A stretch of DNA of 64,000 nt, from NCBI RefSeq assembly GCF_009755225.1, contig NZ_WQKZ01000004.1:248001-312000 (forward strand). The letters run 5' to 3'. The notes under the pieces were generated by a model. The model saw nothing but the letters and a program-made list of their open reading frames with translations, had not been told where the DNA came from and searched no databases. Made by a program: the position numbers and the translations under genes. Origin of the DNA: Hymenobacter ginkgonis (GTDB taxonomy: Bacteria; Bacteroidota; Bacteroidia; Cytophagales; Hymenobacteraceae). Shown here in pieces: positions 1-8,655 of this stretch; position 1 is the first letter of the stretch, and each line of letters starts with the position of its first letter.

Positions 1-835
1 GCTCGCCAGAATCTGGAATAAACATGACATCCAGGTAATCAGCCAGTAAGGCGTTGCCGCTAACAAAGGCAAAAATGGCCAGCGTAATACCAATAATGGC
101 CGAAGTGCCTGCCGCCAGGCCGTCGAGGCCATCGGTAATATTGGCGCCGTTGCTAACGGCCGTGATAATGACAATGACGATGGGGATGTAGAGCAAGCCG
201 TAGAGCCCTTTGAACACGTTGCCGGCCTGCGCAAACAAGTCGCCGTAATTCAGCTCGTTGTTTTTCATGAACGGCACGGTAGTTATCATCAGGTGCACAT
301 CGCTGAAAACCTTGCTGGCATCGACAGCCGAAATCTGGCCGTTGGGCAGCAGGTATTCGCGCACCGTTACTTCGTTGCTGTAGAATAATACCCAACCCAC
401 AGTCAGGCCCAACCCAATCTGGCCCAGCACTTTAAACCGCCCGCTCAGGCCTTCTTTATTTTTGCGGAAAACCTTGATGTAGTCATCCAGGAAACCAATC
501 AGGCCGAGCCACACGGTGCTGAGCAGCATGAGGATAATGTAGATATTGCGCAACCGCGCAAACAGCAGCACCGGCACTAAAATGGCGAACAGAATAATGA
601 GGCCACCCATGGTTGGCGTGCCTTTCTTCTCGCTTTGGCCCTGTAGGCCGAGGTCGCGGATGGTTTCGCCTACCTGCTTGCGCTGCAAGAGGTGAATAAG
701 CTTACCCCCAAAAAGTTGGGCAATGAGCAAAGAGGTTACCACGGCCAGCCCAGCGCGAAAGGTTGTGTATTGAAACACACCCGCGCCCGGAAGGTGGTAG
801 TGCTCGTGCAGGTAGCGAAAGAGGTAATAAAGCAT
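1..835 (-). CDS. mraY: MraY, phospho-N-acetylmuramoyl-pentapeptide-transferase (3' end outside window)
   Basis: MraY transfers phospho-MurNAc-pentapeptide from UDP to undecaprenyl phosphate, making lipid I at the cytoplasmic membrane. The reading frame opens with MLYYLFRYLHEHYHLPGAG and continues through hydrophobic segments with family motifs: KKGTPTMGG, a loop with FLDDY (the conserved Asp pair), and NITDGLDGLAAG. About 278 codons are visible; the C-terminus runs off the left edge. It is the last visible gene of the dcw operon, 84 bp downstream of murE. The start at 835 is the only ATG before this conserved N-terminus. Identification is firm. Confidence 0.95.
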   Translation of the reverse strand, partial: MLYYLFRYLHEHYHLPGAGVFQYTTFRAGLAVVTSLLIAQLFGGKLIHLLQRKQVGETIRDLGLQGQSEKKGTPTMGGLIILFAILVPVLLFARLRNIYIILMLLSTVWLGLIGFLDDYIKVFRKNKEGLSGRFKVLGQIGLGLTVGWVLFYSNEVTVREYLLPNGQISAVDASKVFSDVHLMITTVPFMKNNELNYGDLFAQAGNVFKGLYGLLYIPIVIVIITAVSNGANITDGLDGLAAGTSAIIGITLAIFAFVSGNALLADYLDVMFIPDSGE

Positions 836-919
836 TTTCTGAATTCTGACTTATAAACTAGGCGTTATGAATTACTTGACTTCGGCGGCAGCTAATTCAT
901 ACTTTCTAATTCATACTCT

Positions 920-2389
920 TTAATTGGTTTCGAGCAGCGCGGCGCGCAATTCTTCGCGGTCGTCGAAGGGCGATTTTACCCCTTTGATTTCTTGGTAGGT
1001 TTCGTGGCCTTTGCCGGCTACCAGCACGAGGTCGCCGGGGCGGGCCAGGGCCACAGCCGCCCGAATGGCTTGGCGCCGGTCAGCAATGAGCTGGGTGTGG
1101 GCGTCGGCGGGGGGGGTAAGGCCGGCCTGCATCTGGCGCAAGATTTCGAGTGGGTCTTCGTCGCGTGGGTTGTCGGCCGTTAGAATAACTTGGTCGGACA
1201 GCTGGGCGGCCAGCCGCGCCATGATGGGGCGCTTAGCCGCGTCGCGGTTGCCGCCGCAGCCCACTACCGTGATAATGTGCTGCTCGGGTCGGCGCGTCTG
1301 GTGCAGGGTTTGCAGCACGTTTTCGAGCGCATCGGGCGTGTGGGCGTAATCGACTAGCCCCATAATGGCATTGCCCAGCACTGCCACGGGCTCGAAGCGG
1401 CCGGGCGCCGTCGTGAGGCCCGAGAGGATGGTGAGCGCCTCGGTGGGGTCTTCGCCCAGCAGCACAGCCGCGCCATACACAGCCAGCAGGTTGTAGGCGT
1501 TGAACACGCCAATGAGGCGAAAATGCACCTCCTGGCCGTCCATTTCCAGCAGCAGGCCGTGCATCTCATTGGCCACGAGGCGGGCCCGGAACGTGGCCGC
1601 TGTGCGCAGCGAATACGTAGCGCGGCGAGCGGCCGTGTTTTGCAGCATCACCGGGCCGCGCTTGTCGTCGGCGTTGGTGAGGGCAAATGCCGTTTTGGGC
1701 AGCGCATCGAAGAAGCCTTTCTTGGCCTTCAGGTAATTATCGAACGTGCCGTGGTAGTCGAGGTGGTCGTGGGTGAGGTTCGTAAAAATGCCCCCTACAA
1801 AGCGCAGGCCATCTACCCGGTGCTGCGCCACGGCGTGGCTACTTACCTCCATGCAGGCGTGGGTACAGCCCGCGGCCACCATGCGGGCCAGCAGTTCATT
1901 AAGCCGAATGGCATCGGGCGTGGTGTGCGTGCTGGCAATAACGGTTTCGTCAATCTGGTTCTGCACTGTGCTTAGCAGGCCGGCGTGGTAGCCCAGCTCG
2001 CGCAACAGCTTGTGCAGCAAGGTCGCGCAAGTAGTTTTGCCATTGGTGCCCGTGACGCCGATGAGTTGCAATTGGCGCGACGGATGACCGTAGAACGCGC
2101 TGGCGATGGGCCCGAGTGCGGCGGCGCTATCGGCCACCAGTACATAGGTGGTGGCTGGGTTTAGCTCGGCCGGCAGTTCTTCGCACACTACCACCCCTAC
2201 CCCCTGCTGCACGGCTGTCGCGATGAATTTATGCCCATCGGTGGCCGTGCCACGCAGGGCACAGAAGAGCATGCCTGGCCCTGCCTGGCGCGAGTCGAGC
2301 GTGAGGCCTGCCACGGGCGCATCGGGGTTGCCGTGCTGGGCCAGCACATTCACATCGGTTAGTAGGGCAAAGAGGGGTAGGGTACTCAT
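920..2389 (-). CDS. murE: MurE, UDP-MurNAc-tripeptide synthetase, meso-DAP type
   Basis: MurE is the cytosolic ATP-dependent ligase that adds the third stem-peptide residue to UDP-MurNAc-L-Ala-D-Glu. The 489-residue length is normal. The P-loop GVTGTNGKTT lies at about residues 111-120, the Mur ligase central domain follows, and the C-terminal domain carries a DNPR motif (in TADNPRDEDP). In established MurE families DNPR marks specificity for meso-diaminopimelate rather than lysine, so this cell wall is predicted to be mDAP type. The ATG start overlaps the ftsI stop by 4 bp (ATGA), indicating translational coupling. Confidence 0.96.
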   Translation of the reverse strand: MSTLPLFALLTDVNVLAQHGNPDAPVAGLTLDSRQAGPGMLFCALRGTATDGHKFIATAVQQGVGVVVCEELPAELNPATTYVLVADSAAALGPIASAFYGHPSRQLQLIGVTGTNGKTTCATLLHKLLRELGYHAGLLSTVQNQIDETVIASTHTTPDAIRLNELLARMVAAGCTHACMEVSSHAVAQHRVDGLRFVGGIFTNLTHDHLDYHGTFDNYLKAKKGFFDALPKTAFALTNADDKRGPVMLQNTAARRATYSLRTAATFRARLVANEMHGLLLEMDGQEVHFRLIGVFNAYNLLAVYGAAVLLGEDPTEALTILSGLTTAPGRFEPVAVLGNAIMGLVDYAHTPDALENVLQTLHQTRRPEQHIITVVGCGGNRDAAKRPIMARLAAQLSDQVILTADNPRDEDPLEILRQMQAGLTPPADAHTQLIADRRQAIRAAVALARPGDLVLVAGKGHETYQEIKGVKSPFDDREELRAALLETN

Positions 2390-4893
2390 GCGCGTTTGGG
2401 ACTTTTAACAATGTGGTTTCCCGCGGAGGGCGCAGGGGTAGGCGCAGAAGTGTGCTGAGTCGTCCGAATATCCCGGGGTTCGTTGCTAGTGGGCTTTTTG
2501 GTTTTTGAATCTGGCTTGGCAGTAGGCTTGGCTGGTTTTTTAGCAGCCTTCGCAGGGGTCTTCTCAGGCGCGTCTTCCGTGGGCTTGGCCGTGGCAGGCT
2601 TAGTCGCCGTGGCAACTTTGGGGGTGCTCGGTTTAGCCTTGGGCGCAGTTGGTTTGGGGGCCTTGGCGTGGCTGCTAGCCTCGGCAGGAATGAGCAGTGT
2701 ATTCTCCACGATTTCGGTGTGGGTGGGCTCGGGCAGCGCGGCGGGGGTAGGCGCCAACGTGGCCGTCGGGGCCAGCACCAAGCCCACTACCAAGCCGCGC
2801 TTAGCGGGCTCGCCGGGTGCTACCGACTGCTCACGCACGCGGCCGGTGCCGGTCGTTTGCACTTTCAGGCCCCGGTTTTCAAGCAGGAATAAGGCATCGC
2901 GCAGGCTCAGGCCGTGCACATCGGGCATGCGGCCGGGGCGCGTCACGCTGGTATTAGGCCGCAACGATACCGTGCGGGCCACAAATGCCGTGTCTACGGA
3001 CGGGGTAGCACGCACCCACTCCTCGCCGCCAGTAGCTTGCGTTTGGCCGGGCAGGCCAATTTTCTGGCAGACTAAGGCAATCTCATCCTGCAAACCGGCG
3101 CGCACCAGCGGCACGGGTGTGCGGCGAGCAGGCACCCGGGCTAGCATGGGGCGCTGGCTGGCCTGGTCGCGCGCCATACACTTATCGGCAATGTCGCGGA
3201 ACACGGGCGCGGCCACATCGCCCCCGTAAATGCGGCCTTTACTCGGCGAGTCAATCACCACGATGCAGCTGTACTTAGGCTTTTCGGCCGGAAAAAAGCC
3301 GCAGAAGCTAGTCGAATACGTCTTGGTATACTGGCCGTTCTTGAATTTCCAGGCCGTGCCCGTTTTTCCAGCAATGGTATAGTCTTTAGGCCGAATGGCT
3401 TTAGCGGTGCCTTCCAGTACTACCCCCTCTAGCATGGCGCGCAGCTTGGCTAGCGTGGCATCAGAGCAGATTTTGGGGTTCAGCACCTGCGTATCGAAGT
3501 GCTCAATTACCTGGTCGGCCTGCTTAATTTCCTTCACAATCATGGGCGCCACCTTCACGCCGCCGTTGGCCACGGCATTGTAGAAGGCCAGCGTTTGCAA
3601 CGGAGCCAACTTCAACTCGTAGCCAATAGCCATTGTCGAAAGTGAGGTACGGCTCCAACTGGGGTCGCGCGGGTCCTTCACGTAGGGTAGGGCCTCACCG
3701 TTCATCTGGAAGCCCAGGGGCTTATCCAAGCCAAACTTCTTGAGGTAGTCGGTGTACCGCGTGGGGTTGCCGGCGAAATGCTCCTGGGCCAACCGCGCCA
3801 CGCCAATGTTGCTCGATTTCTCAAACACCTGCTGCACCGTAATGCGGCCGTTGGCGTGCGAGTCCGTTTTTACTGCTCCGCCAATAAACATGCGGCCGGG
3901 GCCGGTATCCACGATGTCGTCGAGCTGCAAAGTAGGGTCGGCCTCCATCACCGCCATCATCGAGGCTAGCTTAAACGTCGAGCCCGGCTCGGTGCGGCCC
4001 TGGTCGGCAAAGGCGTAGTTGTAATCCTCCTTATAGGTGCCGTCGGTAGCCTTGCCCAAGTTGGCTACAGCCTTAATTTCGCCAGTCTTGACTTCCATTA
4101 AAATCACGCAGCCATATTTGGCATCGTTGGCTACCAAGGCTTTGTAGAGGGCATCCTCGGCGCCATCCTGCAGGTTGATGTCGAGCGTCGTTTTTACATC
4201 ATAGCCCGGCTGGGGCTTGACTTCGGTGCCATCGTACACGGGCTTTAGGCCGCCCGGCACGCGCTCAAACAGCGCCTCGCCCGACTTGCCCGCCAGCTTT
4301 TGCTGGAAGGTAAACTCCAGACCGGCCCCGTTGCGGTCCTCGTTTACGAAGCCTACCGTGCGCTGCGCCAGCCCACCAAACGGCCGGAAGCGCTTGTCTA
4401 CTTTCTCAAAAATGACCCCGCCCCGGCGCTTAGCCCGGAAGATGGGCCAGGTAGCCAACTCCTTCTTCTCCTGAAAGTTAATTTGCCGCGAGTTGAGGCG
4501 CAGGTAGCGTACCTCGTGGTTGCGGTGGGCATTCACCAGCTTCTGGTAGTACTCTTCGTGGCTGCGGTCGCCGAAAAAATTGGCCAGCTTGCGCGCCAGC
4601 GAGTCGGCGCCGCGCTTAAACATGTCGTCGTCCACCACGCCCGGGTCCCAGGCTACCCGGTAGAAGGGCAGCGACGTGGCCATAATGCTCTCGTTATCCG
4701 AATAGATATTGCCCCGCGTGGCCGGCACCGGCTGGTAGCTGATGCGACGCTCCTGCTCCAGCGCGCGCCACTTGGCACCCTCTTGGTACTGGATGTGCGA
4801 GATTTTCCAGGCGACGGCGCACGAAAAGAGCGCTACCCCCAGAAACGCGAGGCGCACCCGCGTGACAATGGATTTTTTAACGCTGCCTTTCAT
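2386..4893 (-). CDS. ftsI: FtsI-type peptidoglycan transpeptidase (class B PBP) with PASTA domain and long basic tail
   Basis: This is the septal D,D-transpeptidase that cross-links peptidoglycan at division. It has an N-terminal membrane anchor (about residues 12-32), a PBP dimerisation domain, and the transpeptidase domain with STFK (305-308, acyl-serine), SSN (about 360-362) and KTGT (about 510-513). One PASTA domain follows (about 640-710, starting MPDVHGLSLRDAL). The last ~100 residues are a Lys/Pro/Thr/Ala-rich low-complexity tail, so the 835-residue protein is longer than a typical ~700-residue family member. Both ends overlap neighbours by 4 bp (ftsL upstream, murE downstream), as in a coupled operon. 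The tail is predicted periplasmic; its role is unknown. Confidence 0.94.
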   Translation of the reverse strand: MKGSVKKSIVTRVRLAFLGVALFSCAVAWKISHIQYQEGAKWRALEQERRISYQPVPATRGNIYSDNESIMATSLPFYRVAWDPGVVDDDMFKRGADSLARKLANFFGDRSHEEYYQKLVNAHRNHEVRYLRLNSRQINFQEKKELATWPIFRAKRRGGVIFEKVDKRFRPFGGLAQRTVGFVNEDRNGAGLEFTFQQKLAGKSGEALFERVPGGLKPVYDGTEVKPQPGYDVKTTLDINLQDGAEDALYKALVANDAKYGCVILMEVKTGEIKAVANLGKATDGTYKEDYNYAFADQGRTEPGSTFKLASMMAVMEADPTLQLDDIVDTGPGRMFIGGAVKTDSHANGRITVQQVFEKSSNIGVARLAQEHFAGNPTRYTDYLKKFGLDKPLGFQMNGEALPYVKDPRDPSWSRTSLSTMAIGYELKLAPLQTLAFYNAVANGGVKVAPMIVKEIKQADQVIEHFDTQVLNPKICSDATLAKLRAMLEGVVLEGTAKAIRPKDYTIAGKTGTAWKFKNGQYTKTYSTSFCGFFPAEKPKYSCIVVIDSPSKGRIYGGDVAAPVFRDIADKCMARDQASQRPMLARVPARRTPVPLVRAGLQDEIALVCQKIGLPGQTQATGGEEWVRATPSVDTAFVARTVSLRPNTSVTRPGRMPDVHGLSLRDALFLLENRGLKVQTTGTGRVREQSVAPGEPAKRGLVVGLVLAPTATLAPTPAALPEPTHTEIVENTLLIPAEASSHAKAPKPTAPKAKPSTPKVATATKPATAKPTEDAPEKTPAKAAKKPAKPTAKPDSKTKKPTSNEPRDIRTTQHTSAPTPAPSAGNHIVKSPKRA

Positions 4894-5858
4894 CGTTTCG
4901 AGTTGTTGGAAGCACGGTGGTCACTTCCTTTTTTCACCTTGGCTTCTTTCTTAGCGGATGAACCTTGGGCTGTTATGGACTTTTTTGTACTAATTTCTTT
5001 TTTAGGTTTACCCTGCTTCCCTGCGTTACTGCTTCTTACATTTCTGTCTGTCAACTGTTTACTGTCCGCACCCGTTGTTGGTGCCTCTTCGTCGGCTAAG
5101 CCGGGTGGAGGGGCCCCAAGTTCGGGCGTGTCGTCATCGGCAGGTAGGCCGAGTTGCTGGCGGCGGGCGCGGCCCTGCAAGGAATCGGCAACGTGGGCAG
5201 CGGCCGAATCGCGGGAGGCCCGGGCCGTTAGGGTATCGGCGGTGAGTACGGGCATGGTTTCCAACTCGGCCTCATCGAGGCGGCCGGCCGGCACAGTGAT
5301 GCGGAAAGGCGGCGATGAGCTTTCAACCAGCCCAATGGCCGCCACCTTGCGGGCCACCTCGCTCTGCTTGCTGGCCTCCATATAATCCGATTTTAGGGTA
5401 GTGTAATCAGCGCGCAAATCTTCAGTTTCCTGTTTGAGCCTCTGAATGTTGCGGTTCATGCGGTTGCCGTAGTGCGTATTGCCGATGTAGAGCAGCGTGA
5501 GCAGCATCACGAACAGCAGCTTGGGCAAGTAGCGCACCGGCAAGCCTTCCCGAAACAACCCATCGAGCCCAGTAAAGCGGTCGAGCAGCGAAAACAGGCT
5601 CCACGAGGAGCCTGGGCTTTGCCTACCCCCCCGCAGCGGGGCCGACCAGTCTTCCTCCGGCTCGGCGGCGGGGGTAGGGCGGGCGGGCTTGCTGGCTGCA
5701 GCACGTGCGGGCTCCGGGGTTGGCACGGGTGCGGCAACCGGTATAGGCGCGGCGGGCACCTCTTCTACTGGCACCAAGGGCGGCTCGGGCACACGAGGCC
5801 GGACGGTATTGGCGCGGAGCGGGCCAGCGGCCGCAGGACGTATGGTATTACCAGCCAT
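4890..5858 (-). CDS. ftsL: FtsL-like division protein with extended N- and C-terminal low-complexity regions
   Basis: This is the divisome bitopic protein between rsmH and ftsI, the canonical ftsL position. The core is a transmembrane helix (LPKLLFVMLLTLLYIG) followed by a coiled coil of about 40 residues (NIQRLKQETEDLRADYTTLK), then the segment VARKVAAIGLVESSSPPFRI, typical of Bacteroidota FtsL-like proteins. A Pro/Ala-rich cytoplasmic arm of about 110 residues and a basic, Lys/Ser-rich periplasmic tail of about 130 residues make it roughly three times the usual FtsL length. I chose the ATG at 5858, 4 nt after the rsmH stop; an upstream in-frame start at 5891 would overlap rsmH by 29 nt. Identification rests on position and topology more than on sequence. 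Confidence 0.8.
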   Translation of the reverse strand: MAGNTIRPAAAGPLRANTVRPRVPEPPLVPVEEVPAAPIPVAAPVPTPEPARAAASKPARPTPAAEPEEDWSAPLRGGRQSPGSSWSLFSLLDRFTGLDGLFREGLPVRYLPKLLFVMLLTLLYIGNTHYGNRMNRNIQRLKQETEDLRADYTTLKSDYMEASKQSEVARKVAAIGLVESSSPPFRITVPAGRLDEAELETMPVLTADTLTARASRDSAAAHVADSLQGRARRQQLGLPADDDTPELGAPPPGLADEEAPTTGADSKQLTDRNVRSSNAGKQGKPKKEISTKKSITAQGSSAKKEAKVKKGSDHRASNNSKR

Positions 5859-5862
5859 GGCC

Positions 5863-6804
5863 TTACGCAGGGGTTGAAGTACGAATTGCAATGCGCAGCT
5901 TCGCGCTGCGGGCGCGGCTGTTTTCGGCTACTTCCTCGGCCGAGGCTTCCACTGGTTTGCGCGTGAGCGCCTCGAAAGGGAGGCTCACGCGACCAAACAA
6001 GTCCTTTTCGGCCTGGCCAAAAAACTTACCTTGGCCAATAAAATTCTTCACCAGCCGGTCTTCCAGCGAGTGGTAGCTCATCACCACGAGCCGGCCACCG
6101 GGGCGCAGCACTTGGGCCGTTTGCGTCAGCATTTCCTGCAAGGCCGTCAGCTCGTCGTTTACCTCAATGCGCAGCGCCTGAAATACTTGCGCCAAGTATT
6201 TATTCTCTTTGCCCCGCGCTACCACGGGCTGAATTGCTTGCTTAAGTTCCTGAATGGTACGTAGGGCACGCTGGCGACGGGCCTGCACCACGGTAGCGGC
6301 CAGCGTGCGGGCATTGGTAACCTCGCCGTACATGCCAAAAATGCGGTGCAGCCGGGCTTCGTCGTAGTCGTTGAGCACGTCGGCGGCGGTGGCAATGGTG
6401 TTGTCCTGCGGGTTCATGCGCATGTCGAGCGGGCCGTCGAAGCGGGTGCTGAAGCCCCGCGCGGCCGTGTCGAACTGGTGCGACGACACGCCTAAATCGG
6501 CCAGTAAGCCGTCAACGGGCAGGGCGTCGCGCTGGGCTAGCTCGGCGTGCAAGTCGCGGAAATTGGCCCGCACAAACGTGAACTGCGGCCGCGCCAGCTG
6601 GGCGGCTTCGCGCTCGGCGGCTTCATCCTGGTCGAAGCTATACAAGTGGCCCTCCGCCAACTGCTCCAAAATGCGCGCCGAGTGGCCGCCACCGCCAAAC
6701 GTGACATCGACATAGCGGCCACCAGGGCGCAGGTCGAGGCCTGCCAGGCACTCGGCCAGCATCACCGGGCGGTGGTAAGCGGCATCGTTGGGGTAGGTAC
6801 TCAT
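5863..6804 (-). CDS. rsmH: RsmH, 16S rRNA (cytosine1402-N4)-methyltransferase
   Basis: RsmH (MraW) methylates N4 of C1402 in the 16S rRNA P-site using S-adenosylmethionine. The SAM-binding loop DVTFGGGGHSARIL lies near residue 34. Further family motifs are LADLGVSSHQFD, GPLDMRMN and the C-terminal MSYHSLEDRLVKNF. The 313-residue length is normal. The start overlaps the mraZ stop by 4 bp (ATGA). It sits second in the dcw operon, its usual position. Confidence 0.96.
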   Translation of the reverse strand: MSTYPNDAAYHRPVMLAECLAGLDLRPGGRYVDVTFGGGGHSARILEQLAEGHLYSFDQDEAAEREAAQLARPQFTFVRANFRDLHAELAQRDALPVDGLLADLGVSSHQFDTAARGFSTRFDGPLDMRMNPQDNTIATAADVLNDYDEARLHRIFGMYGEVTNARTLAATVVQARRQRALRTIQELKQAIQPVVARGKENKYLAQVFQALRIEVNDELTALQEMLTQTAQVLRPGGRLVVMSYHSLEDRLVKNFIGQGKFFGQAEKDLFGRVSLPFEALTRKPVEASAEEVAENSRARSAKLRIAIRTSTPA

Positions 6805-7283
6805 GCGGCCAGGCCGGGCAGGGCCGGCGTTTCGGGGGTAGTCGCCAAGAACTGCTGGGCCAGTTTAGAGAAGGTGGGTTGGTCTTTTATCAGGTATTCG
6901 TCGTAGCGGGTGGGGTCCCATACTTCGCAACGATTGCCGAGGCCCACTATTACGGCATCTTTGTCGAGGCCCGCGTGGCGGCGCATAGAGCCGGGCAAGC
7001 CAAAGCGCCCAATACTGTCGAGCTCCACCTCCGCAATGCCGCGGAAGAAGTGGCGCTGAAACTGCCGGTATTCTTCGTTAAACTCGTCTAGGGCCATCAC
7101 CTTAGCGTGAATTAGCTCCCAGGCCGAGCGTGGATAAAGCACCAAGCAAGGCTCGAAACCTCGCATGAGTATCAGCTGATTGGCATACGTTTCGGGTAGC
7201 GCCGCCTTTACCTTAGCCGGCAGCACCAGCCGCCCCTTTGGGTCGAGCTTGCAGTCGTATTCGCCGGATAAGAGCTGGTGCAT
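6801..7283 (-). CDS. mraZ: MraZ, transcriptional regulator of the dcw cluster
   Basis: MraZ is a DNA-binding protein of the SpoVT/AbrB superfamily that regulates its own operon. Two MraZ repeats are visible: the first around GEYDCKLDPKGRLVLPAKVK (residues ~7-26) and the second around VELDSIGRFGLP with the conserved DxxGR core. I start at the ATG at 7283 (MHQLLSGEY), giving 160 residues. The upstream in-frame extension to 7367 would translate the promoter and operator, so I reject it. It heads the operon, and MraZ-box repeats lie 68-97 bp upstream. Confidence 0.95.
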   Translation of the reverse strand: MHQLLSGEYDCKLDPKGRLVLPAKVKAALPETYANQLILMRGFEPCLVLYPRSAWELIHAKVMALDEFNEEYRQFQRHFFRGIAEVELDSIGRFGLPGSMRRHAGLDKDAVIVGLGNRCEVWDPTRYDEYLIKDQPTFSKLAQQFLATTPETPALPGLAA

Positions 7284-7324
7284 GAGAAGGAGAGTAGCCA
7301 ACCCGGGCCAACCCGGCAGGATAA

Positions 7325-7380
7325 CAAAAGTACGAGTTGTTTCAAAAACCCCACCACTTTCTACCACTTTCTACCACGGG
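7325..7380 (-). promoter_or_regulatory. dcw promoter with three MraZ boxes
   Basis: On the minus strand, three direct repeats with an exact 10-bp period occupy 7351-7380, each centred on GTGGT and two of them GTGGTAGAAA. This matches the known MraZ operator architecture: short GTGGG/GTGGT boxes about 10 bp apart upstream of mraZ. A -7 element TACTTTTG (Bacteroidota consensus TAnnTTTG) lies at 7325-7332. The boxes therefore cover the -33 region, consistent with repression. No good -33 TTTG is seen. Transcription would start about 40 nt before the mraZ ATG. Confidence 0.7.
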
Positions 7381-7424
7381 TTAGAATACCCTTCAGCGCT
7401 TCGCAAATGGCCTTTTTAAGTATT

Positions 7425-7535
7425 ATGCAACGTTGTTGCCTTGCTTGATTCAGCCACTTAACCTCGGTTTCGGGTATTCAAAAATCCAAAACTTAAGGAG
7501 CCCGAATTTTTATTTTTTAAGCAACAACGTTGCAT
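7425..7535. repeat. 15-bp perfect inverted repeat in the mraZ/sigma-factor intergenic region
   Basis: The 426-bp gap between mraZ (7283) and the sigma-factor gene (7710) has no convincing gene. It holds a perfect inverted repeat: ATGCAACGTTGTTGC at 7425-7439 and its reverse complement at 7521-7535, with 81 AT-rich bases between. Each arm contains the palindrome CAACGTTG. This spacing suits DNA looping by a dimeric regulator, or the ends of a small decayed mobile element; a simple terminator is unlikely because the loop is long. Small ORFs here look like chance. Confidence 0.6.
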
Positions 7536-7709
7536 TTTCTATTTCATTATTCGCCTGTCTCCTGCTCAGAACCAGCCAGCTACCTCTACTATTGAGCACA
7601 CTAACTTGCATATAGCGCTGCAAGCAACTAGCAGCTTAAGCAAAGAAGCGAGTTGGGCTTTTGTGTGTAAGATTTATATTAATTTTCGGCATAAATCAAT
7701 TCTTCTCCT

Positions 7710-8300
7710 TTGCCCACCCCGCCCGCTTTTTCGGAACCCGACTGCCTGCGTCGCCTCAAAATGGCTGACGAGCGGGCATTCGATGCCTTGTTCCGGCATT
7801 ATAGCGCGCTGGTGTATCGCTTCGCATTCAGCTACTTAAAGTCGCGGGCAGCGGCCGAGGAGATTGTGCAGGAATGCTTTATCAAGATTTGGGAGAAGCG
7901 CGAACAGCTGCACGACGACGTGCCACTGAAAGGCTACCTGTTTACCACGGCGCACCACGCCATTTTGAATGAGCTGCGCCGCGACCAGCACCACTTGCGC
8001 CTGCACGGCCAGGTGGCGGCCACGGGCCCAGCCAGCATTGCCAACGAGGCCGAATACCACGAGATGGAAGCGCTCTATCACGCTGCCCTCGAGCGCCTAC
8101 CCCCCAAGCAGCGCGAGGTGTTTGTGCTAAGCCGGCAGCAGGGCCTATCCTACCCCGAAATAGCCGCGCGGCAGGGCGTATCGGTCAAAACAGTGGAGGC
8201 CCATATCGTGCAGGCCCTCAAAACGCTGCGCACGTACTTTCGGCTGCACGGTGGCGGGGTGCTGGGCGTGCTGCTGGCCCTGGCTTTGGGTAGGCGCTAG
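7710..8300 (+). CDS. ECF RNA polymerase sigma factor (Bacteroidota sigma-70 family 1)
   Basis: This is an ECF sigma factor with region 2 (DALFRHYSALVYRFAFSYLKS, then the EEIVQECFIKIWEKR segment) and region 4 (ALERLPPKQREVFVLSRQQGLSYPEIAARQGVSVKTVEAHI, helix-turn-helix). Such sigma factors pair with FecR anti-sigma factors and SusC/TonB transducers; a FecR gene lies 1.9 kb downstream with an SGNH hydrolase gene in between. The start is uncertain: TTG at 7710 gives 196 residues with a normal region-2 lead-in, whereas the first ATG (7761) would trim it. The C-terminus ends in a short hydrophobic stretch (GVLLALALG). Confidence 0.9.
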   Translation: MPTPPAFSEPDCLRRLKMADERAFDALFRHYSALVYRFAFSYLKSRAAAEEIVQECFIKIWEKREQLHDDVPLKGYLFTTAHHAILNELRRDQHHLRLHGQVAATGPASIANEAEYHEMEALYHAALERLPPKQREVFVLSRQQGLSYPEIAARQGVSVKTVEAHIVQALKTLRTYFRLHGGGVLGVLLALALGRR

Positions 8301-8477
8301 GTAGGCGCGCTGGGCGCTGGGCGGTCTTAATTCACTTGTCAACTACTTGATTACTTGAGAGGCTGCGTAGCTCCAGCAACTAGGTTAGGCAGCCGTATAC
8401 TAGCAGGCATTGCATTTGCGCCCGGTGCCGCACTAGACTATTGCCTTAGCGATAGCCAGACTAAAAGCGTATTATCA

Positions 8478-8528
8478 ACTCGAAAGGACGTCATGCTTCG
8501 ACAAGCGCAGCATGACGTCCTTTCGAGT
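8478..8528. repeat. Palindromic intergenic element, copy 1
   Basis: Perfect 20-bp arms (8478-8497 and 8509-8528) flank an 11-nt loop. The arm core GACGTCATGCT resembles the arms of the longer elements at 20935 and 22404. It lies in the 355-bp gap between the sigma-factor and SGNH genes (8301-8655), where I see nothing else. It may act as a terminator for the sigma-factor gene, but it has no long T-run. Confidence 0.75.
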
Positions 8529-8655
8529 GGTATTAGCAAATTCTAACAAAATCCAAACATATTTTAAGTAGGGTGGGTCGAGAGTGGGATAGGCTGGTTG
8601 CCGCCTGTTCGCCGTAAGAGCCCTTTCTACTTCGCCTATTGCTGATAGAAGTCTG

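Noticed and set aside
4300..5385. Long plus-strand open frame opposite ftsI and ftsL
   Set aside because: It is a shadow of the GC-rich minus-strand genes and shows no protein-like features of its own.
7433..7615. Small plus-strand open frame in the mraZ/sigma gap
   Set aside because: It overlaps the inverted repeat, is rich in Ser/Leu from AT-rich DNA and lacks a start signal.
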